A stretch of DNA of 5,280 nucleotides from Clostridia bacterium DTU080 (GTDB lineage: Bacteria; Bacillota; Limnochordia; DTU080). The notes below the pieces were generated by a model that worked only from the letters and a program-made list of their open reading frames with translations, ran no database searches and was not told where the DNA came from. This document shows positions 1-5,280 of the stretch, in pieces. Made by a program: the position numbers and the translations under genes. Within the stretch, counting starts at the first letter, position 1; the number at the start of each line of letters is the position of its first letter. The stretch covers positions 1 to 5,280 of the forward strand of contig LFTP01000111.1 of the NCBI GenBank assembly GCA_001513395.1, read 5' to 3'.

Positions 1-219
1 CTGTTTGACGCGCCGATGCCTTACATGATGGCCATGCACCAGCGGCCCACAGACGGCGGAGACTATGAGTACTACCACTTCCATGTCGAGTTTCTGCCAC
101 TAAAGCGCTCTGCCGACAAGCTCAAATATCTGGCCGGTTCAGAATCCGGAGCGGGAGCTTTCGTTACCGATATGTCTGCTGAATATCAAGCTGAAAGATT
201 GAAAGGAGTCAAGCCATGA
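1..219 (+). CDS. galT: Galactose-1-phosphate uridylyltransferase, class I, C-terminal fragment (5' end outside window)
   Basis: Cytoplasmic enzyme of the Leloir pathway that exchanges galactose-1-phosphate with UDP-glucose to give glucose-1-phosphate and UDP-galactose. The reading frame is open from base 1, so only the last 72 residues are present and the start and the catalytic HPH motif lie upstream. The fragment matches the class I GalT C-terminus: PYMMAMHQRP, then YYHFHVEF, then RSADKLKYLAGSESGAGAF. Fragment residues H13, H26 and H28 line up with E. coli H281, H296 and H298, which bind the structural iron. The gene ends in an ATGA overlap with galK, so translation is probably coupled. The internal ATG at 16 lies within the conserved domain and is not a start. 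Identity is confident; the class I assignment rests on this tail alone. Confidence 0.93.
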   Translation: MFDAPMPYMMAMHQRPTDGGDYEYYHFHVEFLPLKRSADKLKYLAGSESGAGAFVTDMSAEYQAERLKGVKP

Positions 220-1418
220 AGATGGCTTCCGTTGATGGCACAAACCGGGTTTCCATGCTGATAGCGGCACTCGAGAAAAACTGCGGTACGAGCGATGCTC
301 AGGTGCACGTGGCTAAGGCGCCGGGACGGGTGAACTTGATCGGAGAACACACCGACTACAACGAAGGGTTCGTCTTCCCGATTGCCATTGACCGCAACGT
401 GATCATCGCCGGAAGACGTCGCTCTGATCGGCGAGTACGAGTCTACTCAGCGGATTATGAGCAGCTAAATGAGTTTTCGCTGGATGATATCGCCTTCGAC
501 AAACAGATGGCGTGGAGCAACTACATTCGCGGCATTCTCGCCGTTTTGCAAGACGCGGGTTGCGAGCTTAGCGGCATGGACTTGGTGGTCACGGGAAATA
601 TACCCCAAGGGGCAGGCTTGAGTTCGTCGGCGGCTTTAGAGATCGCCACGGCCGACATCGCGACTGCTTTGTGTGACTTGACGATAGATCCGGTGGATAC
701 GGCCAAGTTAGCCCAAAAGGCGGAGAATGAGTTCGTGGGCGTGCAGTGTGGCATCATGGATCAGTTTGTGTCAAAACTGGGACGGAAGGATCACGCTCTG
801 CTCATCGACTGCCGCAGTCTGGAATATCGCCACATCCCTTGGCTGTCGGATCAGGTGCGCGTACTGATCGCAGATACACGTGTCCAACGGGGTTTAGTCG
901 ATTCGGAGTACAATAAGCGTCGTCAAGAGTGCGAAACGGGATTGCAGGCCTTGAGCCAGGTCTTGTCGGGGATCACGGCCCTGAGGGACGTATCCATCTC
1001 CCAATTCCGGGAACATGCCCATATTCTCGATCCGGTAGTCAGGGCCCGCTGTCAGCATGTCGTATACGAAAACGCTCGAGTCCTTGAGGCCGTGGAGGCA
1101 TTGGAATCCGGCGATTGGGTACATCTTGGTCAACTGATGTACGCCTCTCATGAAAGCCTGCGTGATCTGTATGAGGTCAGCTGTCCTGAGTTGAACGCCA
1201 TGGTGGAGATTGCCCGGAGCGTGGAGGGCGTCTACGGAGCCCGCATGACAGGTGCCGGGTTCGGTGGTTGCGCCATCGCCCTTGTGGAGGAGCGGGCGCT
1301 GGAGGATCTTGAAAAGGCAATCCTTCGACGCTATCCCGAGATGACTGGCCGGGATCCGCAGCTTCTGCATACCGGGGTCGCCTCAGGCGCACACACGTGT
1401 TTCTGGAAAGGTCAGTAG
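216..1418 (+). CDS. galK: Galactokinase
   Basis: GHMP-family kinase of 400 residues that phosphorylates alpha-D-galactose with ATP to galactose-1-phosphate, the substrate of the upstream galT product. Three family signatures are visible. The galactokinase motif PGRVNLIGEHTDYNEG is at residues 36-51, where E44, H45 and D47 belong to the sugar-binding region. The ATP-binding loop PQGAGLSSSAALE is at 130-142. The C-terminal GHMP motif MTGAGFGGCA is at 344-353. D182 in GIMDQF is the expected catalytic base, and R38 is the conserved partner arginine. Length is slightly above the usual 380-390, owing to a short N-terminal extension. The start at 216 is supported by AAAGGAG (202-208) with a 7-nt spacer and by the ATGA overlap with galT; the ATG two codons later has no better site. 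It looks intact. Confidence 0.97.
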   Translation: MKMASVDGTNRVSMLIAALEKNCGTSDAQVHVAKAPGRVNLIGEHTDYNEGFVFPIAIDRNVIIAGRRRSDRRVRVYSADYEQLNEFSLDDIAFDKQMAWSNYIRGILAVLQDAGCELSGMDLVVTGNIPQGAGLSSSAALEIATADIATALCDLTIDPVDTAKLAQKAENEFVGVQCGIMDQFVSKLGRKDHALLIDCRSLEYRHIPWLSDQVRVLIADTRVQRGLVDSEYNKRRQECETGLQALSQVLSGITALRDVSISQFREHAHILDPVVRARCQHVVYENARVLEAVEALESGDWVHLGQLMYASHESLRDLYEVSCPELNAMVEIARSVEGVYGARMTGAGFGGCAIALVEERALEDLEKAILRRYPEMTGRDPQLLHTGVASGAHTCFWKGQ

Positions 1419-1436
1419 GCTCAAGGAGGGTCATCG

Positions 1437-2432
1437 ATGCGCATTCTCGTAACTGGAGGAGCCGGTTATGTCGGCAGCCATGTGGTGTGGGACCTTGTGG
1501 CTGCCGGACATGAGCCGGTGGTCATTGACAACCTTTCAAGAGGGCACGCGCAAGCCGTTCCCTCCGGAGTGAGTCTGTTACAGATCGATCTGGCGGACAA
1601 GGAAGCTCTAAGCGACGTTTTCGAGCGCTTTCGGCCGCAAGCCGTTATGCACTTCGCCGGTTCATCCTTGGTGGGCGAATCAATGAAACACCCTGAGCTT
1701 TATTTCCGGAACAACCTCAGCAACGGTCTGCAGTTGCTGGCCTGTATGGTGGAACACAAAGTGGACAAAATGGTCTTCTCCTCGTCGGCAGCGGTCTATG
1801 GCGAACCGGAGGAAGTACCCATCACCGAAGAGCATCCGAAGGCTCCCACCAGCCCTTACGGTGAATCGAAACTCTTTTTCGAAAGCATGTTACGTCGTTT
1901 TGACTATGCCTACGGGTTGCGCTCCGTTTCCCTGCGCTACTTCAACGCTGCCGGTGCTCATCCGTCAGGTCGAATAGGCGAAGATCACACGCCCGAGACG
2001 CACCTCATCCCAATCATTCTGCAGACTGCGCTCGGAAAAAGGGAAGAGTTGTCCATCTTCGGCACTGACTATCCAACGGAGGACGGCACTTGTATCCGGG
2101 ATTATGTGCACGTCTGTGATCTTTCGTCAGCTCACATCCTGGCTCTGCAGTTTCTCGATGACGGGGGCCGATCTGAGGTCTTCAATCTGGGTAACGGACA
2201 AGGCTTCAGCGTACAACAAATACTGAGTGTGGCTGAAAAGGTGGTGGGCAAGCCCATACCCACTCGCCGAGCAGAACGGCGCCCGGGCGATCCGGCCGTT
2301 TTGGTGGCCAGTGCTCAAAAGGCCATAGATGTCTTGGGCTGGCGACCTTCGTTTACCGACATTGACCGGATCGTGGAATCCGCATGGAATTGGCACAAAA
2401 ACCATCCGGACGGATACGGTCCGCGACAGTGA
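1437..2432 (+). CDS. galE: UDP-glucose 4-epimerase
   Basis: Extended short-chain dehydrogenase of 331 residues that interconverts UDP-galactose and UDP-glucose using tightly bound NAD. It closes the Leloir cycle and supplies UDP-galactose for polysaccharide synthesis. The Rossmann motif GGAGYVG is at residues 7-13. The catalytic triad appears as S117 (in FSSSAAVYG), Y141 and K145 (in SPYGESK), with the same 24-residue Ser-Tyr spacing as E. coli S124/Y149. LRYFNAAGA (166-174) and DGTCIRDYV (216-224) are further GalE signatures. The N-terminus is right at the Rossmann strand and AAGGAGGG (1423-1430) sits 6 nt before ATG, so the start is secure. Only 18 nt separate it from galK, which indicates an operon. 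Length is normal for the family, and no defect is seen. Confidence 0.96.
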   Translation: MRILVTGGAGYVGSHVVWDLVAAGHEPVVIDNLSRGHAQAVPSGVSLLQIDLADKEALSDVFERFRPQAVMHFAGSSLVGESMKHPELYFRNNLSNGLQLLACMVEHKVDKMVFSSSAAVYGEPEEVPITEEHPKAPTSPYGESKLFFESMLRRFDYAYGLRSVSLRYFNAAGAHPSGRIGEDHTPETHLIPIILQTALGKREELSIFGTDYPTEDGTCIRDYVHVCDLSSAHILALQFLDDGGRSEVFNLGNGQGFSVQQILSVAEKVVGKPIPTRRAERRPGDPAVLVASAQKAIDVLGWRPSFTDIDRIVESAWNWHKNHPDGYGPRQ

Positions 2433-2488
2433 CGGCACCCCCTTTCATGTAGGAGCATATAGGTATGAGAAGCCAGTATGCGATATGA

Positions 2489-2495
2489 GAGGGGG
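2489..2495 (+). promoter_or_regulatory. Ribosome binding site deciding the GTG start at 2503
   Basis: GAGGGGG lies 7 nt before GTG 2503. The competing ATG at 2485 has only a weak purine run (GAGAAG) about 12 nt upstream, so this site favours the GTG. The match to the anti-Shine-Dalgarno is moderate (GAGG core), hence medium confidence. Confidence 0.5.
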
Positions 2496-2502
2496 TCGGA
2501 CC

Positions 2503-2973
2503 GTGGAGATCGGGGAACTGCACGCAATAATGAGCCGCATCGAGAGCGAGATCGCAGCGTTGAGGAGTGACTTCGCCCGCCTTGAAGAACGCCTTGCCGA
2601 ATTGCAGAAGGCCGTCAGCGGAGACGGCGACGGTTTAAACAGCCTACAGTCGATGGCCGCACTGCTGGCTAACCCGAAAGTCGCGGGCGCTTTGTCAAAG
2701 GCTTTGGGCGAAGGGGTGGGCGGTCTCGCGCCTTTGCTGATGTCGGCTGACGTAACAGCCGATGAAGCGGGAGACCGGGACGTCGACGATATACTTCGAG
2801 CTCTAACGGATCTCAGTCCTGAAGCCAGTCGAGCCGTGCGGAAACTGAGACGTATTCTTCCGTTGGCTACGGCAGTACGTAGCAGAAGGTACGAGACACG
2901 CCCGATGCCGCAAAGAAGATCGAGAAGGCCCAGACGTGACCAAGAGTACGACACGTGGTGTGTTTGTCGCTGA
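2503..2973 (+). CDS. Unrecognised coiled-coil protein downstream of galE
   Basis: I do not recognise the family. From the GTG start the protein has 156 residues and three parts. Residues 5-38 form a predicted coiled coil with hydrophobic residues L6, M10, I13, I17, L20, F24, L27, L31, L34 and V38 in unbroken 4-3 spacing. Residues 45-125 are mixed helical, with LLANPKVAGALSKALGEG and a later DVDDILRALTDLSPEASRAV stretch. The tail (126-146) is very basic, with many Arg, and the protein ends in CVCR. There is no signal peptide or membrane span. The frame stays open into galE, but GTG 2503 is preferred because GAGGGGG (2489-2495) lies 7 nt before it; ATG 2485 is the alternative and adds six residues. 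The gene lies 70 nt after galE with no hairpin between, so it may be read from the gal transcript. No function is proposed. Confidence 0.72.
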   Translation: MEIGELHAIMSRIESEIAALRSDFARLEERLAELQKAVSGDGDGLNSLQSMAALLANPKVAGALSKALGEGVGGLAPLLMSADVTADEAGDRDVDDILRALTDLSPEASRAVRKLRRILPLATAVRSRRYETRPMPQRRSRRPRRDQEYDTWCVCR

Positions 2974-2979
2974 GCAAAG

Positions 2980-3019
2980 GTGCCGGAGCGATCAGAGCCG
3001 ACACGTCTCGCTCCGGCAC
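2980..3019. terminator. Perfect 12-bp inverted repeat, probable bidirectional terminator between convergent genes
   Basis: GTGCCGGAGCGA (2980-2991) and TCGCTCCGGCAC (3008-3019) are perfect reverse complements around a 16-nt loop. The stem is GC-rich. It begins 6 nt after the stop of the + strand coiled-coil gene and ends 6 nt before the stop of the minus-strand small ORF, an almost symmetrical position expected of a shared terminator for converging transcripts. The U-tract is weak: reading the minus strand, the stem is followed by CTTTGCTC, and the + side has none. It could therefore act through Rho, or only as an mRNA-end stabiliser. The hairpin is certain; its termination role is inferred. 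Confidence 0.65.
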
Positions 3020-3025
3020 GGATGC

Positions 3026-3112
3026 TTACAGTTCTTCCTCGAAGAATAGAAGCAGCAGGATGATGATCAAAAGGAGCATCAGGGTATCACTGCACCTGTT
3101 GTTGCGCGACAT
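3026..3112 (-). CDS. Small single-span membrane peptide, 28 residues, unrecognised
   Basis: Minus-strand ORF with ATG at 3112-3110 and TAA at 3028-3026. The peptide begins MSRNNRCSDT, continues as an unbroken hydrophobic run LMLLLIIILLLLFF (residues 11-24) and ends EEEL. The basic head (R3, R6) and acidic tail predict one membrane span with the N-terminus inside. Strong support for translation comes from GGAGGTGA at 3126-3119, a perfect anti-Shine-Dalgarno match with 6 nt to the ATG. A second ATG at 3116 is too close to that site and its frame stops after nine codons. The ORF runs divergently from the MoxR gene and converges on the coiled-coil gene across the 2980-3019 hairpin. Peptides of this shape are common in Gram-positive bacteria, some linked to sporulation, but I cannot assign it to a family. 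No promoter is recognised. Confidence 0.6.
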   Translation of the reverse strand: MSRNNRCSDTLMLLLIIILLLLFFEEEL

Positions 3113-3118
3113 GCATGC

Positions 3119-3126
3119 TCACCTCC
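3119..3126 (-). promoter_or_regulatory. Consensus ribosome binding site of the minus-strand small ORF
   Basis: Read on the minus strand this is GGAGGTGA, eight bases fully complementary to the 3' end of 16S rRNA and the strongest such site in the window. It is 6 nt from ATG 3112-3110 (9 nt from its GGAGG core). It selects this ATG over the one at 3116 and is the main reason to accept so short a gene. Confidence 0.7.
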
Positions 3127-3210
3127 AACAGCCCGGCGGGGACGTTTCAGCGGCCGTGCAGCGTGGTCTGCTAAAGCCGCTCCCTTCAAACTACGGGGAA
3201 GTGCCGTACT

Positions 3211-3246
3211 CGGTGCCAAGACAGGCCTCCTGTTTGGGCGGTGCCA
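3211..3246. repeat. Hairpin flanked by 8-bp direct repeats in the spacer before the MoxR gene
   Basis: CGGTGCCA occurs at 3211-3218 and again at 3239-3246. Between them AGACAGG (3219-3225) and CCTGTTT (3229-3235) pair over a 3-nt loop. With one A-G mismatch the stem extends to 3215-3239, so the repeats partly form its base. Neither strand shows a U-tract after it, so it is not an obvious terminator. It lies about 70 nt before the MoxR start and about 100 nt upstream of the minus-strand small ORF, in the region between divergent genes (3113-3316) where promoters and operators for both are expected. I see no convincing promoter elsewhere in this spacer. A regulatory role is possible but unproven. 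Confidence 0.4.
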
Positions 3247-3316
3247 CTTGACTGAAAAAAGGAGCAGGATTAGCGCGTTCGGGCCGGAACTTCTCGACTA
3301 GTGGAGAGTACTGAGG

Positions 3317-4321
3317 ATGGAGGATGGGTGCGTGAGGCAACAGGACAAGCGTGATGAATACGTGGACGTGACAGAAATACAAGAAGTCAGCCAGCGCCTG
3401 ATGACCAACGTGAGCCGGGTTATCGTCGGCAAGCCGGAAGCGATCAGGCTGGCGATTATTGCTTTGTTATGTGAAGGGCACATTTTGGCGGAAGACGTTC
3501 CCGGGGTCGGCAAAACGATGCTGGCTCGGGCGCTTGCAGGCTCTCTCGGCTGTAGCTTCAGCCGCTTACAGTTTACGCCCGATCTTCTGCCTTCCGATGT
3601 TACCGGCGTCAGTGTGTTCAATCAAAAGACCCAGGAGTTCGAGTTCCGCCCCGGACCGGTCATGTCTCAAGTGGTGTTGGCCGATGAGATCAACCGAGCT
3701 ACACCTCGAACTCAATCCGCTCTGCTGGAGTGCATGGAAGAAAGGCAAGTGACGGTAGACGGAGTGACTCGTCGTCTTCCGCGGCCTTTCCTCGTCATGG
3801 CCACCCAGAATCCGATTGAATACGAAGGAACGTTCCCCTTACCGGAGGCTCAGATTGACCGTTTCCTTATCCGCCTCTCCATCGGGTATCCAAGTGCCGC
3901 TGACGAGGCGGAGATTCTTGTCCGTCTTCAGCGCCGTCACCCGATAGAGGATCTGCAACAAGTGGTGACGACCGAGGAGTTGATCCGGGCTCAACGTCTA
4001 TGCCGCGAAGTGTTTGTAGAAGACTCGGTGCGTGAATACATCGTATCCTTGGTCCGAGCCACACGGGAACATCCGGACGTGGCCCTTGGAGCCAGCCCGC
4101 GAGGCTCGTTGGCGCTTTATCAGACGGCCCAGGCAGCCGCCGCATTGGAAGGGCGCGATTATGTGCTGCCGGATGATGTGAAGGCCATGGCCGTGCCCGT
4201 TTTGGCTCACAGATTGATCATCAAGCCCGAAAGCCAGTTGCGCGGCCGCACGGGTCAGGCAGTGATCGGCGATATCCTGCAGCAGGTGCCCGTAGTGCTC
4301 GAGGAGGAAGCCAGTGCGTAA
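3317..4321 (+). CDS. MoxR-family AAA+ ATPase
   Basis: Complete 334-residue MoxR-type AAA+ ATPase (AAA_3 core plus C-terminal lid), a cytoplasmic chaperone-like ATPase thought to act on membrane or von Willebrand A-type partner proteins encoded beside it. Visible motifs are Walker A PGVGKT (62-67), Walker B VVLADE (119-124) followed by INRATPRTQSALLECMEE, sensor 1 ATQNP (162-166), the arginine-finger region EAQIDRF (R182), and sensor 2 SPRG (260-263, R262). All key residues are present. The length is normal for the family. The start is uncertain: ATG 3317 has GGAG at 3303-3306 with a 10-nt spacer, while GTG 3332, five codons later, has GGAGG at 3319-3323 with an 8-nt spacer. Nothing conserved lies before about residue 20, so either is possible. 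The 3' end overlaps the next gene by 8 nt, so the two are probably co-translated. The specific biological target cannot be told. Confidence 0.93.
   Translation: MEDGCVRQQDKRDEYVDVTEIQEVSQRLMTNVSRVIVGKPEAIRLAIIALLCEGHILAEDVPGVGKTMLARALAGSLGCSFSRLQFTPDLLPSDVTGVSVFNQKTQEFEFRPGPVMSQVVLADEINRATPRTQSALLECMEERQVTVDGVTRRLPRPFLVMATQNPIEYEGTFPLPEAQIDRFLIRLSIGYPSAADEAEILVRLQRRHPIEDLQQVVTTEELIRAQRLCREVFVEDSVREYIVSLVRATREHPDVALGASPRGSLALYQTAQAAAALEGRDYVLPDDVKAMAVPVLAHRLIIKPESQLRGRTGQAVIGDILQQVPVVLEEEASA
3319..3323 (+). promoter_or_regulatory. Possible internal ribosome binding site for an alternative MoxR start (GTG 3332)
   Basis: GGAGG lies 8 nt before an in-frame GTG at 3332. It is a better match than the GGAG at 3303-3306 serving ATG 3317. 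If used, the MoxR protein would begin VRQQDKRDEY and be 329 residues long. Confidence 0.4.
4301..4307 (+). promoter_or_regulatory. Ribosome binding site for the GTG start at 4314
   Basis: GAGGAGG inside the last codons of the MoxR gene stands 6 nt before GTG 4314. It settles the start of the membrane-protein gene, which has no ATG near its N-terminus and overlaps the MoxR stop. Confidence 0.75.
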
Positions 4322-5280
4322 TCCCATCGGCGAGCTGACATCGTTGGCTGGCCGACTGAGATATGCTGTGCCGTGGGACTCCGACCGGTCCGCCTTTCTC
4401 CATACTCCGGCTTTGGCTATCTTGACCGCCTTGGGGGCGGGATTAGCCGTGGCCGGTTGCTTTTGGCAACTCGCCCCGCCGTGGCGTTTTTCCCCCTGGG
4501 CGTTGGCGTTTTTAGTTCTGCCGGCATGCACGGGCTTTTTCCTGACCTATCTTCATGACCTGTTACAGGTCCGGCTGGGCTGGCGCACTTTGGAGGTGCT
4601 ATTGCAGCTTCTGCTGTCGTTGTCCGTTTTCTCCAAGGCTGGCGCTTCTGTCTATGGAACGCTGAGCGGACTGGTTACTGCGGCCACTGTGTGGGTGATC
4701 GCGGTCAGGATCGGTTCTGATCTGCTGTCTTTTCGTCCCGATCGTCTTGAAGAGGAGCACCTCGACCTGGGACACGCCCTTTTGGTGAAAGATCACGGCT
4801 ACTTGATGGTGCTGCTTTGTGTGGCTGCCGGAGCTTTCACCCGTTACCGTAGCGAACCGGTTTTATGGTCGGCGGTGACCGCCGCGTCTTTCGGCGCTGC
4901 CTTGTGTGTCAGTGCCGGATTGGTTCAGCTCAGTTGGGCGGGTTTTGTCATTGAACGACGACGATGGCAAGCTGACAGTGAGACGGTCATCAGCGACAGA
5001 ATCGACTCCGCCCGGTGGCGTAATTCGTGGCGGATGGTGTTGACTCCCAGTGTCCTAGCCATGGTCCTGCCGGCCAACATCTCGCCATTGGCTCGCCTGA
5101 CATTTGATGACCTTTTTTTGCGGATGAACGCTGTAGTGGCTCCCTTTTTTGTCAGAACGGGCCCCGCTGACAGTCGTTCCTCCTCTGAACTGGCGGAGCG
5201 CATGGCCGAAGGTCTGGACCGACCTCCTCAGCTCTCGGTCGGCTCATTGGTGGGGATAGTGTTGACGGTGGTCGCCGTTT
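4314..5280 (+). CDS. Polytopic membrane protein of the MoxR cluster, 3' end outside window
   Basis: The frame is open from GTG 4314 to the window edge (322 residues seen, no stop). It begins with a short polar stretch (VRNPIGELTSLAGRLRY) and then has several hydrophobic segments at about residues 32-51, 60-80, 93-107, 116-132, 163-175, 184-212, 240-258 and a last one starting near 309. Between them lie charged loops, for example SFRPDRLEEEHLDLGH (139-154), and ERRRWQADSE followed by a Trp/Arg-rich stretch (214-240). No catalytic motif is visible. Genes directly after moxR commonly encode DUF58 proteins or multi-span proteins ending in transglutaminase or DUF4129 domains. This topology fits the latter group, but any such domain would lie beyond the window, so the family is inferred from context. 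The 8-nt overlap with moxR suggests coupled expression and a functional partnership. Confidence 0.82.
   Translation, partial: MRNPIGELTSLAGRLRYAVPWDSDRSAFLHTPALAILTALGAGLAVAGCFWQLAPPWRFSPWALAFLVLPACTGFFLTYLHDLLQVRLGWRTLEVLLQLLLSLSVFSKAGASVYGTLSGLVTAATVWVIAVRIGSDLLSFRPDRLEEEHLDLGHALLVKDHGYLMVLLCVAAGAFTRYRSEPVLWSAVTAASFGAALCVSAGLVQLSWAGFVIERRRWQADSETVISDRIDSARWRNSWRMVLTPSVLAMVLPANISPLARLTFDDLFLRMNAVVAPFFVRTGPADSRSSSELAERMAEGLDRPPQLSVGSLVGIVLTVVAV

Noticed and set aside
894..1370. 158-codon minus-strand ORF opposite galK
   Set aside because: It lies fully inside galK, whose conserved motifs are continuous on the + strand; a shadow frame.
2445..2954. 169-codon minus-strand ORF opposite the coiled-coil gene
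   Set aside because: Its Ser/Arg/Leu-rich product is what the reverse frame of the + strand gene would give, and the + frame shows a regular heptad pattern and a ribosome binding site.
3236..3250. T-box-like core (TGGCACCGC on the minus strand)
   Set aside because: The flanking bases do not fit the T-box consensus, there is no room or visible stem I with specifier loop, and the downstream gene is not an amino-acid-related gene. A match this short is plausible by chance.
2955..3251. 98-codon + strand ORF overlapping the end of the coiled-coil gene
   Set aside because: It has no ribosome binding site, runs through the 12-bp hairpin and the complement of the small ORF, and its composition is not protein-like. 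The minus-strand small ORF with its consensus site explains the same DNA better.
3248..3276. Candidate promoter for the MoxR gene (TTGACT with TAGCGC 17 nt later)
   Set aside because: The -35 element matches well but no acceptable -10 element follows at 16-18 nt. Not strong enough to annotate.
3998..4531. 177-codon minus-strand ORF opposite the MoxR gene end and the membrane-protein start
   Set aside because: Both + strand genes are better supported by motifs, ribosome binding sites and hydrophobic pattern; a shadow frame.
4373..4558. 61-codon + strand ORF inside the membrane-protein gene
   Set aside because: It is out of frame with the long GTG-started frame, which stays open for 322 codons with a membrane-protein profile; no good ribosome binding site.

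Overview
The window reads as part of a bacterial chromosome of moderate GC content. Strong Shine-Dalgarno sequences (one is a perfect GGAGGTGA), several GTG starts and tight head-to-tail gene packing suggest a Gram-positive bacterium, most likely Bacillota. That placement is an inference and is weak. No rRNA, tRNA, CRISPR array or insertion sequence is visible.

Left part (1-2432, + strand): the Leloir galactose pathway in the order galT-galK-galE. The window opens inside galT (class I galactose-1-phosphate uridylyltransferase, C-terminal end only). galT overlaps galK by an ATGA junction, and galE follows galK after 18 nt behind an AAGGAGGG ribosome binding site. Together they phosphorylate galactose, exchange it onto UDP-glucose, and epimerise UDP-galactose back to UDP-glucose. 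The same enzymes also supply UDP-galactose for surface polysaccharide. No galM and no gal promoter are inside the window; the promoter must lie upstream.

Middle (2433-3316): 70 nt after galE comes a + strand gene of unknown function (2503-2973) whose N-terminus has a perfect 4-3 heptad pattern. It ends 6 nt before a 12-bp perfect inverted repeat. On the other side of that hairpin, again 6 nt away, ends a 28-codon minus-strand ORF (3026-3112). This ORF encodes a single-span membrane peptide and has a consensus ribosome binding site. It is the best candidate here for an overlooked gene. The spacer between it and the next gene (3113-3316) holds a second hairpin flanked by 8-bp direct repeats and a short near-palindrome.

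Right part (3317-5280, + strand): a complete MoxR-family AAA+ ATPase, overlapping by 8 nt a GTG-started gene for a polytopic membrane protein that is open to the window end. MoxR genes usually stand before a DUF58 protein and membrane proteins of the transglutaminase/DUF4129 type. Here the membrane protein follows directly. The left (galactose) and right (MoxR) blocks look like separate transcription units divided by the hairpin and the minus-strand small ORF.
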